Shown here in pieces: positions 24,079-35,785 of a DNA stretch of 64,000 nt (the first letter of the stretch is position 1; the number at the start of each line of letters is the position of its first letter). The notes beneath the pieces were generated by a model that worked only from the letters and a program-made list of their open reading frames with translations, was not told where the DNA came from and did not search any database. Source of the DNA: Todiramphus chloris collaris (taxonomy: Eukaryota; Chordata; Aves; Coraciiformes; Alcedinidae). A program made the position numbers and the translations under genes. The stretch lies in assembly GCA_025345505.1 (NCBI GenBank), contig JANVCC010000018.1, forward strand, positions 9,804,178 to 9,868,177, read 5' to 3'.

Positions 24079-26008
24079 ATGTCTCTCGTGCCCTGTGAGA
24101 TGAGCTGTTTCCCGCACCCAGCGGTCTTTGGTGCCTTCTGGGCTTTCCAGGGGCTGCTGCTGGTGCTGCTTCTCTATGGACTCACAGTGGTGGTGGCCAA
24201 GCCCCAGGTAGGAGTTAGGGCTGGTGCTGAGCTGAGCCCTGGCCAGCGGGGTGGGTGGTGAGCAGGGGCCCAGGAGCAGCCCCAGGGGTGAGGTGGAGGG
24301 GCCTTGCCTGGCAGGGGAGGCCATTCCCCAGCCAGGCCCTGGCCTGCCTGGGCCAGGAGGCTTGGGGCAGGTGCAGGTCTGGCCCCGATGGGATCTCCTG
24401 GCTGTTGTTGCTGAGGTGGTGAGGAATGTTTCCCACTCTCTCACCCGCTGCCTTCTGTGCCCTTGTAGGAAGTGAGACCGAAGAAGCACCAGGACAGAGA
24501 TATCAAGGAGGGTGCCAGAAGTGAGCAGCCCCAGGGCAAGGGCAGCTGCCCTGAAAAGACACCCCCTGCCCCATTGGTGCTCCCTCTGTCTCCTCTGCCT
24601 GCAGGCTTTGTCCTCCTGGAACCTTTACAGCCCCTGGAGACGGAGTAAGTGGAGTTGTTCTCCCTGAAGAACAACAGCCCCCTCTGGTATCCCTCCAGCA
24701 AGAGAAGTCCCACTAATGCTGCCCTCTGCCCTTCTGCAGCTGCACCCCCGTACACCACGGGATGGATCTTGTACATGAAGCAGTCGATCAGTACAACAGG
24801 ACTGTCGAAGATCTAACAAGATTTATGGATGCGTGAGTCCACTGAGGATGGGATGGGGACAGGGACAGGGGGGAATGGCTGGGGGCAACTTGGGGAGGGC
24901 ATGGGGAAATCCATGGGCCTAAAAGGTGAGCGGCAATATTGTGGAAAGATTGGCATCCATGCTGCAAAGCTGATGATGTCTGCCGTTTTTCCTGGGTCAG
25001 AGGGAACCGCTATGGGCAGCAGGCAGGGTGGGGCCCTTGGGCACATGCTGGGTGGGACCCCAGGGCAAGGATGTGGAAGAATTTCTTTACTGAATGGGTT
25101 ATCGGTCACTGGAATGGCTTGCCCAGGGCAGTGGTGAGGTTCCGGTCCCTGGAGGTATTTAAGAATCCTGGTGCTTAGGGATATGGTTTAGTTCAGGTCT
25201 TGTCATTGCTGTGCTAAGGATTAGACTTGGTGATCTTAAAGGTCTTTTCTAATCTAGGAAATTCTAAACATTCTCCTCCTCACACAGGCTCAACCACAAG
25301 ATGTCTGAAGACAGCAACAACACATGGACTTCCATCATGGATAGTGGAGTTGAGTCCTCTGAAGAGAATTCTTCTTCAAGCAACAGCTGTCTGACTTCCA
25401 TCATGACAGACAACGCTGAACCCTCTTCATGGGTGCCTCTCCCAACTCCTGTGGAGGAAGAAGACATGGCTCAGCTCTCCAGAGTCCAGCCTGGCCTGGG
25501 GCATACCACCGATGACTCAGAGGAGCAGCCTGGCCTGGTATCTCATCCATCCTGGAGTGAGGGAGCAGACAGATGCCTCGAGGCTGATAGTGAGCAGCAG
25601 CACCAGCAAGATCTTGAGATCCAGCTGGGTGCTCCCTCTCCACCTCCAGCAGATCTTGAGGAGGTCCGCTCCAGTGAAATGGAGACACCTCTCCAGCAAC
25701 ACCAAGGCCATGACACCTTGGAAGACCTTGTGCCTCCAGAGTCCAGACTGGAGCAGGAAATGGGCCTGCCGGCCAATGTGGATGAGACTCCTCAGAATGT
25801 TCCAGCCGCAGCTCCTCCAGCACCTCAGAAGCCTGAAAAGCGTAATTACACAGTGGTTCCCATGGTGCAGGACTTGCCCTTCCTAGATGAGGCTGTGAAA
25901 CAGCAGCTGGAGCAGCACATTCTTAAAATGAAGTTGCAGAGGCGCTATGGGCTGCGAATGAGTGTCCTGGAGTGGGAGCAGAGATTTGACAACCTCGTTC
26001 AGACATGA
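24079..26008 (+). CDS. SPATA31/FAM205-like single-pass membrane protein, 5 exons, 344 aa
   Basis: Exons are 24079-24207, 24469-24520, 24605-24644, 24740-24832 and 25288-26008. All four introns are GT...AG (261, 84, 95 and 455 bp; phases 0, 1, 2, 2). The joined length is 1035 nt, an exact codon multiple ending in TGA. Seen in the product: residues 15-40 are one hydrophobic helix (GLLLVLLLYGLTVVVA); 41-60 are basic; 75-105 are helix-like; 106-300 are acidic and rich in Ser, Glu, Gln and Pro; and the last 44 residues carry LPFLDEAVKQQLEQH...LQRRYGL. That motif has the form FLxxxxxxxLExHIxxxxxxxxxGL repeated in SPATA31/FAM205 proteins, which also begin with a membrane helix and a basic stretch. 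Mammalian members act in spermatogenesis and are usually over 1000 residues, so this one is short. The start at 24079 was chosen as the first in-frame ATG after a possible acceptor; 24100 is the alternative. A further upstream exon is not excluded. The poly(A) signal is uncertain, with ATTAAA at 26643 a candidate. Gene structure is firm; family assignment is moderate. Confidence 0.78.
25070..25268 (+). mobile_element. CR1 LINE 3' end inside intron 4
   Basis: The intron carries a ~200-bp CR1 tail in the gene's own orientation. It reads TGGAAGAATTTCTTTACTGA, then GGAATGGCTTGCCCAGGGCAG, CCCTGGAGGTATTTAAGAA, GGATTAGACTTGGTGATCTT and AAAGGTCTTTTCTAATCTAGG. The end of the LINE lies only ~20 bp before the splice acceptor at 25286-25287. 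The CTAAT at 25249-25253 is well placed as a branch point, 36 nt upstream of exon 5. Confidence 0.85.
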
Positions 26009-29000
26009 AAACCCTCTCAGCCCTTCCCTCTGCAGAGGCACCCTGGACATCCCTACCAACCCCCTTCCAGCACTGGGACTGGCATGCTCAAGCCACGAAG
26101 TCGGCTGGATGGTGCCCTGGACACCAATAATGCCACAGAGCTTGTGGACTTGCTCGGGATGCAGTGGAGCTTCATCCAGTGCAGAGGGGCCCATCTGCTC
26201 TGGGCCAGAAGCGTGGAGGAAGAAAAGGGTGTGTGGGGAACACTGAGCAGCAGCATGTCCAGAGGACGACTCTGCTGGGCATGCACAGGAGGGAGCATCC
26301 CCCTGGGATGCAAGGGGATGTGCACAATCCTTCCCTCCTGGACAGCCAGAGCAGATGTCTTTCAAACCAAGACATCTCTTCAGTCTGAGATGGTTCCAAA
26401 ATAATTTAAAATAGGCTACAATCATTCTTTTGTTAGAGATGTCTTCATCTATGGATGTTTTGTGTAATAGACAACCAGTTCATAATTCACACATTTCAGT
26501 TAAGAAGGTGGAATGAGTAGTTTAAAGTTCAGTTCAGATTTTATATATGTTGTAGTACACATCTGTCAGACCTAGCCTTTGTGTTTGTCTCTTGGTTGTT
26601 CACAGGGAAAGTTTTTTTCATTGACTTCTGTTCTTCTTGATAATTAAATTTTTGGCAGCAATTTGGCAAACAGCTTAAATACCTGATTACTGTTATGCAC
26701 AAACTTTTTGTAATAGCTATTATTGCACTTGCCCTCATATCTAAAGCAAGGTAATATCATTGTCTTCTTTGTAGAAGGTTAGTAGTAATTCTGAATGCAA
26801 AATGGAGTCTTAGCAATTCAATTACATTGATTGCCAGGAAATGAATAGCTAAAAATACAGGTGAAACATTGCAACAGAAAACCCTAAGATATCTCATCAA
26901 TCTGATCTATTTCTCATGAAAATCAGTAACACTTGAGATTCACAAACATTTACTAGGTTTTCTTGGTGGTATGTAGGAAGAAAAGCACTTTTCAGAGAGT
27001 TATACTCTGAAAATGCTCATTTTGTCGACTGTTTTACAAAGGGGAAAAGTTCTTGAAGTTCAGCAAGATTAGTCTTGAAGGCCTTCTCTGCTAATGGACT
27101 TTAAATCAAATAACTGGGGGCCCTTCAGAGTTATGAAGGCAAACCTGTTGAACAGCAGTGTCAAAGTTAGGGCTTTATTTAGCATCTTTGCTTAATAAGG
27201 CACAGTAGTCTGTAAGGATTTTATAGTTTCATAGAGAATGGCACAGGATTGGTAGCTAGCACAATTTTTAAATTTTTTTTTTTTTCCCCTTTTTCATGGT
27301 GGTGTGGTGATCTTTGGCAGCTTTTTTCTTCCCTTGTTTTTGAGTTACATAATATGACAATTTGCCAGAATTAATTTGAAAAAAGTTTTTCTAGCCCTCG
27401 GGGCAGCATAAAAGAAGCGGTAAGATAGGAATCATATATAAGTAGTACAGTTGTGATATTAATGTTTCTGAAGAGTTGTGGGGCCTGAATTATTGTAGCC
27501 TGATCACAGTTTGCATCATCTAATACTCCCACTCTTAAGATAAATACATATTTTCATAACATAATTTCTCTTCTACTACTGAATTTTAGTTACTGTCAAG
27601 GAAAAGTTTAGCCAAGTGTCAGAAAAAAATCCTATGTTTTGTTTTGAGGATTTCAAGAAATTACCTTTCCAATATTCTTTGTACCAACCGTGAGGAGAGT
27701 TTCACTTTGTGTGAACTTTCTGGTAGAGTCTGTGAAGTGCCTTCCAGCTCTTTCATTATCAGTTGGAAATGAAAAATAAAACCATATGAAACATTAAATC
27801 AGCATGTTGATGTCTTATTATTACAGATATCACACCAGTCTTTATAGCGATGTGAGAAAAAGAAACTTCCTAAAATCATAAAAATTATTTAAAATACAAT
27901 AAAACAATTTTAAAAATCACAAAAATGGTTTATACTTAATAATTGCTTTAAAGGAAATTCATTTGGCAAGAATAAGGAAAGTGAAATATCAGCATGAACA
28001 GAAAACACTTCATGTTAAAAGGTGGATTCTTCTAATGCAGATTATTTGCTTTTGTAAGCCTCACTAAAACCTTGATATGGTGAAATTGCGAACATCTGGA
28101 ATCTTAAAAATCAGTAGAAAATTATTTTAACACAGAATATGGGATTCATTTGCTCAAATTTAGACATCTACAAAGTAGACATCTAAGTCTGAACTAGTTT
28201 TCCAGGCCCTAGGTAATCAGTAAAGAGAAACAGGCTCTTGCAGAGAACGGTTCATCCCCTTTCTAAGACACATCTGAAGTGGTCCAGATAAATTACTCCC
28301 AGAAAATGTTTAGTTTTCTCTGTTGAACACAAACACAGACATGATTGACTACCTTGAATGTAAACATCTGTATTGTAGTGTACAGTTAGGCAAGACACCT
28401 TCATTATAATAGCATGTAGACTGTCTATTTCAAATTTGGGTACAGAAATTAGGTACATAGTTGAATTTTCTTACTTTTAGCTTTGTTACCTTAACATCTG
28501 TGCATGCATATGCACACATACTTACATCTACTTTGGTTCATGCAGGATTGTATAATATCTATCAAGAGTTATATCAGAAATACTCATCTTTGATAACTTG
28601 CCTCTGTAATGTCACATGCAAAACCTGCCCATGTTACCCAGACAGGATTTTCAAATAAATTCTATGGAGCTGAGCAAGATCATTAACAGCACTGGGGTTG
28701 GAAAGTTCCTTCACTTATTTTGTAAGCCTCAACTCCAAAAGAATGCCACATCATCCCTCCTAACTCGTTCATACATATGTTTGGAAATTAAAAGGAGATG
28801 AGGTCTGCACTAGAAGGTTACTAAGAGTGACTTTACTACAAGCATTTTCTTACAATACATAACACACAAGGTAAGCTGCAGAATCATTTAACCAGTTTAA
28901 TCCACAGATCATAAAACCATATGAACCTATGAGACATAAAGTTAAGGGGTTGCTTACCTGTTAGTCAGTGCTTAACAAATTGTGAAATATTGTGAATTTT

Positions 29001-31959
29001 ACAGTCTATATGAAAATCTTTAATAAGTAGGTAAATGCTTAATTTCCGCTTTGCATAAAGTCTGTTATGAAGTGTCGAAGGCATTGATAAATGTCATAGT
29101 GCTCACATCAGAAAGATAAAGCTTGGGTTTTGTTATATAATATAGATGAAAAATGGTTCTGAAAGTCATTTCTACCTAAGAACATCAATTTAAAAGCCCA
29201 TATGTCAAATGCTGAATTATTTCCTGTAATAGAAGCTGATGTAATCCTTACCATCTCTCCCAGTTGCTTCTTCCAACATGCCAATCTTTTGTGATGGTAT
29301 TGTCTTGAACTTCAGCCAGTAACCCAAATTTTTTGTTTGTTTTTTTTCTTTCTGTTGCACTCACTAAGACAAATGTCAATTAGGTATCAAATTGCCTTCA
29401 TGTCTCCTTCATACTTTCATGACACACAGTACATGATTTAAGGTGCATTTAGGTGTCAGGAAGTAGGTGTCTGCAAGCATGCTACTATCTGAGATCACAT
29501 TAGAGACAACAGAGAGATAAAGCTCAACTCATTCGCATAAATCTGGGCCTCAAGTACCTTTTAAAACACCCTAAAATATCTTAAGAGAACTGGACAGGAA
29601 CTGAACTCTCTTGGTTCAGCAACTGAAGGCCTAGCAGGACAATAAGGAAAACCAGCAGGCACCATATGCCTATGAGTAGGCAACTGAACTTGAGCCCTCG
29701 TGTTATTCACAGACCTAACGTACAGGTTATCTGCATTTGATGCCATTCACATGGTTTATCTGGAGGTAGTGATGTAAGAATTGATCTGACATGAAACTGT
29801 AGCCCAGGTGCTGAAAGCAATTAACCAGGAGCTCTGGGTATGGTCCAGAGGTTACAAAGGTTAAGAAAATTATTTTCCCTAACCATGCTACACTTTGGAT
29901 CAGGACATCTGTGCATGAAATAACTTCCAGGATCAGATCTACCACGACTTTTAATATTCATTGCTGATTTAATGAAACTAATTCAGCAATATAAACTTGG
30001 TTGTAAAGTACAGATTTTAAATCAGCATTCTGTCCTTGCAGTGGTTTAGGCATATGAACCACTTATAAAATATCATTAATGAAGCTTGATTAAAGTCATG
30101 ATACATAGTTTTTATAAGCTTTGTCTTCTTCAGATCTTATAAAAATAAATTTAAGTAGCTTACATATCCCTAAATAAGCTATAACAATAGTATAGCACAG
30201 TTCATTTAATTTAGTATGTTAGAAAAAAGGTTTTCTTGCTGGTTTTCAAAATGTTAAAGAGTTTTGCCGGATATATCATTACCACCAACTTGGTACTGAC
30301 TTGTGGAGGCTATAAAACAAATAAAGTCATTAAAAATAATTTGAACAAAAGGAGTAACTTGATATCATAATGCCATCCACATTTGGTTAAAATGACTTAT
30401 TTTAAAGCTCCCTTTCATCTTACTAAACAGATTTCCAAAGTTAAAAAAAATGTGATTAATAAATTATCCTCCATAAATCTTATGATAACTACGATAGTCT
30501 TTGGAGAATTATGAAGCCACATCTGGAAAAAGTATTTTACTGCCTGTAAAACAGCATGCCATGAATTTTACTAGTTCATATTAGTAAGTAAAATACGGTA
30601 TATAATTTTTGCATTCATCAGCGTGAGTGCAAAACACATCATTTTCCTCTCCCCAAAACCTTTAGATTTATTTCACAAAGAATGTTTCTTGTAAAGTTTA
30701 CAAGGAGCTTGTTTTCTTTTATTCATACAGAGATATTTCTCCCTTATATTAGCTGTAATTTACAAGATGAACTGGAGAGTACCTAACATTAGAACAGAAG
30801 TAAGTAAACAGTAAGAGTAATAGGGTTCATTTGTTATTATTATTGCATCAAGGCTAAAATGAGCAAGGCCAAGCCACTGAATAAATGCCAGAGCCCTAAT
30901 CAAGAGAGAAAGCAAAGAAGTTAATTTTCTGCTACGTAATCCAACAATAGCTATTACGTTATTCTTTTTCATTAATGACATTTTAAAATATATAGATTAG
31001 AGTCACAAGTCATCAAGATGAGTGGCTGTAATATTTCTGGAATTAAAAACTTGATTAAACTTAAGTATTTCTTAAATAAAATGAGCAATGTTCCTGTAGA
31101 GCCAAGTATGTCCCAGGGAAATATAAAACCCTTTTTATTTCCAAGCAGATGTTTGCAATAAGAAATGGATGGTGAGTGAAAGGGAAGAACACCATTAAGC
31201 TAAGGTAACCCCTAAAGATTTTTATATAGTTCTGCAATCATAAGCTCCATCAGTGATAAATATTACAATAGTGCTTGTAATGTACCTCGGTTTATTTATG
31301 TATAGATCCTTGAATATGCTGTACCTCAGGTAATATAATTCGCTTAACGACCATAGAGAAGCTATATTTTAATGTAAATGAAAGTGACATATTTTCTGTA
31401 ACCTGAAAAGGTCTTTTTTGTAAATATGTGATAAATCAGGACAATAACATCTCTAAACATGTTTTGATTTTAGAATTGAAATCACTAAAATTCCCAAAGA
31501 AACACTTGCTAAAAAAAATTTCTGTGGATTAGATTCTGATAGTAGTCTTTTTTTTTTTTTTCCAAGTGATATTCTCACAATATCAACAGTTTAGAACTAT
31601 TCCTGTAACACGTTGCTCAGACTGTTAACATGGATGACATTCTGGCTATAAAATCACTATTGAAGTAAATCTAGCTCTCTTTGGGTTTGAAATGGCTGTT
31701 ATCTTGTACTATTATGCTGCTTGTAGATGATTTTTTAAGTGTTCAAAGTTTAAATGAGTTTGTACCTATAGATTCTTGTTGCATTTTCTGAAAACAAAGA
31801 CTTTATTTTCTTCTAACTTTCCTCAAGCTTTTCTTTGCTCTCTCTCTGTGATTTTGACAGAGGTTTATGAGAAGTGCTGGGGTCTTTGCATAGCTATTGT
31901 GATGCTACTGTAGAAAGGGTTGGATAATGTCAAAATCACATGCCCCCAGACAGGCTGCC
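26009..31959. other. 3' flank of the gene, then quiet AT-rich DNA
   Basis: About 400 bp after the stop stay GC-rich and are probably 3' UTR, with the composition falling to AT-rich near 26400. AATAAT-like sequence at 26399-26405 and ATTAAA at 26643-26648 are candidate poly(A) signals. A perfect AATAAA occurs only near 27773. Beyond this nothing is recognised except T runs near 27275 and 31551. The part 30440-31000 is evenly AT-rich, repeat-free and could be conserved non-coding DNA. Confidence 0.5.
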
Positions 31960-32841
31960 GAGTGAGCATCGGCATTTAGTTAGGGAATGGACATTCATAT
32001 TATTGGGTTTATGTGATAAAGTTTTGTTGGTGGTGTGGATGCAGAAAAGGCCTTTCCAGGAAGAGGCCAGAGGCTGCCATGTTCTGGTCACAACCAGTTG
32101 CAGCTGGATGCAGCCAGTTCCAGACAGTTCCAGTCACCTCTGTGACAGACCCATTGCACTAGAGCTCAGCCAGTCTGGGGATTTCATTGTGCCTCTGGGG
32201 AGCTGGTGATGCTGCTGTGAAACACATTCAAGAAAAGTCAAATAACTCAAGACAGAGTTAGGAAGAGGGAACAGAAAAGAGTGATAAACAAGAGAGGGAA
32301 CACCAAGGTCAGAGAAGGAGAAGCAGGAGGCTCCAATCACTGGAGCAGCTATTCTTTGTAGCCCATGGATAACTCAGCTCTGTGGAGCAGGTTTATCCTG
32401 AAGGACTGCAGCTGGTGAGAAGGACATATGCTTGAAGAAGTAAAGTGTGAGGAGAAAGGAGTAGCAGAGAGAAATTGTAATGCATTGACCTCAACTCCCA
32501 TTCTCCATCCTCCCTGTGCTGCTGGGGTATGTGTAAAGGAGCCTGGATTGATGGAGTGACGTTGAGCATGGTGAAAGAAGAAGTTGGGTTTAGAGTTTGC
32601 CTTTTTGATCCTCACTACCCAAATCTATTTTAAGTGGCAGTAATTTTTTTCTTCCCCCATGTTCCATCTGTTTTTCCTGTGATGGTAATTGGTAAGCAAT
32701 CTCCTTCTTCTTTTCTCAACCCACAAGCTTTCTCATCCAATTTCCTTCCTGCTCTGTCCCAATGTGGAGTGGTGGTGAGAGAGACCAGTGAGTGAGCAGC
32801 TGGGTGGGTGTTTGGCTGTTACCCAACATCAAATCACCACA
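31960..32841 (+). mobile_element. Old ERVL-type LTR, 5'-truncated
   Basis: The segment follows the order of a well-known avian ERVL-type LTR. It shows GTTCCAGACAGTTCCAGTCACC, GACCCATTGCACTAGAGC, TTGTGCCTCTGGGGA, ACACCAAGGTCAGAGAAGGAG, AGGAGGCTCCAATCACTGGAG, GCTGGTGAGAAGG, ATGCATTGACCTCAACTCCC, GTGATGGTAATTGGTAAGCA and CTCAACCCACAAGC. It ends in GAGTGAGCAGCTGGGTGGGTG and CAAATCACCACA. It is heavily substituted, the TG start is missing and no target duplication is visible. It is a non-coding relic in + orientation. The 5' border is approximate. Confidence 0.72.
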
Positions 32842-33264
32842 AAATAGCATAACAGTCAAATATTAGAAGCTACATACATAATCAGACTTGTACAGTGCAA
32901 ACCATATGCAACAAATATTTATTTTTATAGGATGGATGTATGTCTGTGTTAGCTTCAATCATTCTCATTAAGTTACTCTAAAGTGAATGTAACCCATTTG
33001 GAAAGACAGTTACACGTTTTTTCATAAGTTCATCAAACAATTTTCTGTATGAATTCCAGCATATAAATTGTCTTGAAAAAACATCAATGTGAAAGATTTC
33101 TCTTTACTGAGAAGCCTCTCCCCTTATATGCATATTCTCACTGAGCAAATTCTGGATCCCATAAGAAAGTAAAACCAACTGCACAACCTAGCTCTATGGA
33201 CTATAGGGGAGTACAAAACCTATTCATTGCTCTTTGATGCTACTGCAAAAAAGACAACTCTCAT
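32842..33264. other. Non-coding spacer
   Basis: AT-rich sequence between the LTR relic and the next CR1. Nothing is recognised. Confidence 0.5.
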
Positions 33265-33660
33265 TCGGGAGTGTGATAACAGGAATGTTGCCTCTGAGAC
33301 AGAGAAAAGAATTATTCCATTCTACTCAGCACCAGGGAAACCTCAGATGGAGTACTTTGCCCTGTTTCAGCACCACATTTAAAGACACATGTAGACATAT
33401 TGGAAAGGGTCCAAAGGTAAGAAAAACCCAAGGGATTAAGGAAACATGACCTCTGTGGAAATGCAAAAAGAACTGCTTTTTTAAAAGGGAAGATTGCAGT
33501 TGATTGGGGTGGGATGTGTACTGGTGACATGATAACATATGTAAAAGACCTAGGAAGAGAAGGATTATGAGCTTTGTTTTTATGACTTTCATAAGGAGGA
33601 TAAGAATAAATTGACAATTTAGAAAAGAGGAAATTGTAATTAGATAACAGAAAAGCTTTC
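33265..33660 (+). mobile_element. Ancient CR1-type LINE fragment
   Basis: The + strand resembles the ORF2 region just after the reverse transcriptase of an old CR1 lineage: TCCATTCTACTCAGCACCAGG, then CCTCAGATGGAGTACTTTG, CAGCACCACATTTAAAGA, ATATTGGAAAGGGTCCAAAGG and GGAAACATGACCTCTGTGG. A weaker match continues to about 33660 (GACATGATAACATATGTAAAAG). The frame is full of stops. It is much more diverged than the other CR1 copies here. Confidence 0.68.
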
Positions 33661-34714
33661 AAACTAGAAGAATAGTTAAGCTCTAGTAAATATTTAACTA
33701 ATAAAATTGTTGAAAGTCCAGAATACTTGCTAATTTCTATTGTATGGGGATAAGACTGGGAAAATGGTCCAGATGATTCATGTCTTCATTCCAGCCATAA
33801 CTTTCAATAATCCCTAAATTTGTCTCTTTGAAAACTGGTGTCATGCACTACAGGTATGAATTCTAAAATAGAATGTGACCAGAGATAAAAATTGGGTCAT
33901 GACCTTGCTCTAGAATATGCAGTTCTAGTATACAATAGATGGATTTATATTAATGTTTTAGTGAACTGAATGGATTCCTTTTAGTTGTAAATTTTTCTTG
34001 CCAGTTGCTGTCCTATGATACACACTCAAATACACACCTGAGGCACTTGAAGTAGTTTCCTTCATGCTGTAACAGAATTTAAGTCATTCTCAGAGGTGCT
34101 ACTGAAAGTATCCACTTGTAATGTAGATGTCTCATCCTTTGGTATCTAGCTTTCATTGCAAGCATAGTGTGTGACTGGCATCAGAAGATGGCATGAACCA
34201 TACTGTTGGTAAAGACATGGTATGGACACGTTCTGCTGGAAACACAATGGGCAGCAGTGAAACAAACCCCAATTCTGTCTTTGTGCTGCACCTGTTAGGA
34301 ATGTGAATGTATGCAGTATACAGAGGTCATTATGAAGCATTACATATGTGAGGTCAGTGCATCATCTCACAAGTAATTACCAGGACTTATTCAGGACGGA
34401 CTACAGAAGATGGCCTTTGAGTAATCCCATTGTGATTTCATTTTGAGGGTGATTATTCTCTTCTGTTTACCTGAATTGGCTATTATTGAATGAATTTTGA
34501 AATTCTTTAAACCAGTATTCCTTTCTTACACATCCTGTTCTTTTAACAGGCTAACTGATGCTGTTCCAAGCTCGAATAAAGTTGCTTTGCTCTTTTCATG
34601 ATGCATCTGCATTTGAGTGAAGCAGCAAATGATTTCATGCATATGTACACTGTCCTGCTTCATGCAGGCAGAGACTTGCAGCAAAAAAAAAGCACACAGA
34701 AAGGAGTCTGGTGG
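33661..34714. other. Non-coding spacer
   Basis: About 1 kb of AT-rich DNA between an old and a younger CR1. No gene or repeat is recognised. Confidence 0.5.
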
Positions 34715-35010
34715 AATCACAGAATCAGAGAATGTTAGGGAATGGAAGGGACCTCGAAGGATCATCTAGTCCAATCCCCTTGATGGAACAGGATCACCTA
34801 GATCAGGTCACACAGGAATGCATCCAGGAAGGTTTTGAATGCACCCAGAGAAGGAGATCCCACAACTTCTCTGGAAAGCCCGTTCCAGTGCTCTGTTACC
34901 CTCACTGTGAAGAAGTTTTTTCTCGTATTTATGTGGAACCTCCTATGTACCAGCTTGCACCCAATGCCCTGTGTCTTATCATTGGAAGTGTCAGAGAAAC
35001 ATGTCTGTCC
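34715..35010 (-). mobile_element. CR1 LINE 3' end, antisense
   Basis: The + strand shows the reversed CR1 tail: AATCACAGAATCAGAGAATG, GGAAGGGACCTCGAAGGATC, TCCAATCCCCTTGATGGAACA, CAGGTCACACAGGAATGCATCC and GTGAAGAAGTTTTTTCTCGTA. On the minus strand the broken ORF2 tail is readable ([21 protein letters not shown], one residue beyond which it diverges). About 295 bp remain. Confidence 0.93.
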
Positions 35011-35386
35011 TTGGCATAGACCATAACATCTTTGCAACATGGAGTAAATGCATATGGAAGGTATGTTTGGGCAATTTATCTAATTGTTTGCCTGTTTCTA
35101 GTAAGCTTGTTAGTAAATTAAATAAAATTCAGTAGCAAAATTTTCTTTCAGTACCAGCACTTTCTTTTGTAATTGCAAAGCCACTGCCTCTTAATTGTAA
35201 TTTATAAATTAATTCCAGGTTGCACTCTTAACAGGAGGCAATAGCTTAGATTCCCCTTTTCCAATCATTTAACTAAGTGCATGACCATCAGAGGTTACAA
35301 TTGTAGTCAGTAAAGAAAGATGGGTGCTTCCATAGGACAAGTCATATATTTAGATGGGCTGAATGACTTTCCAGAGGTGTTCAGAA

Positions 35387-35785
35387 ACATAGAATTTCAA
35401 AATGCTTTGGGATGAAAGGGACCTTTAAAGACCCCCTGGCATGGGCAGGGAGTTCTTTCACTAGATCAGGTTGCTCAAAGCCCCATCCAACCCGATCTTG
35501 AACTTTTCAAGTGGTGGCACATCTATAATTTCTTTGAGAAACATGTTCCATTGTCTCACTGCCTTCACTGTAAAAACTGTTTTCCTTATGTCCAATCTAA
35601 AACTATCCTTTTTTTCAGTTTAAAACCATTTCCTCTTGTCCTGTCACTACAGGCCTTGGTAAAAAGTCTGTCTCTGTCTTTCTTAGAAGACCTTTTTATA
35701 TATTGAAAGGCTACAATAAAGTCTCCAGACATTTCTCCAGGATGAACAACTTCAACTCTCTCAGCCTGGTCTCTTTCCACTGATT
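35387..35785 (-). mobile_element. CR1 LINE 3' end, antisense, different subfamily
   Basis: The reversed tail differs from its neighbour: ATAGAATTTCAAAATGCTTTGG, GGACCTTTAAAGACCCCCTG, GGGAGTTCTTTCACTAGATC, GCTCAAAGCCCCATCCAACC, TTGTCCTGTCACTACAGGCC. This form with a Phe-Lys-type CATCCAACC block belongs to another CR1 subfamily. About 400 bp are left, with no intact frame. Confidence 0.88.

Noticed and set aside
25401..25823. 140-codon minus-strand frame opposite exon 5
   Set aside because: It is the antisense shadow of the coding exon, without its own splice sites or recognisable features.
25301..26008. The 235-codon frame starting at ATG 25301 as a complete single-exon gene
   Set aside because: The frame is open upstream to a clean acceptor at 25286-25287, and four preceding exons join to it exactly in frame, including a membrane segment typical of the family.
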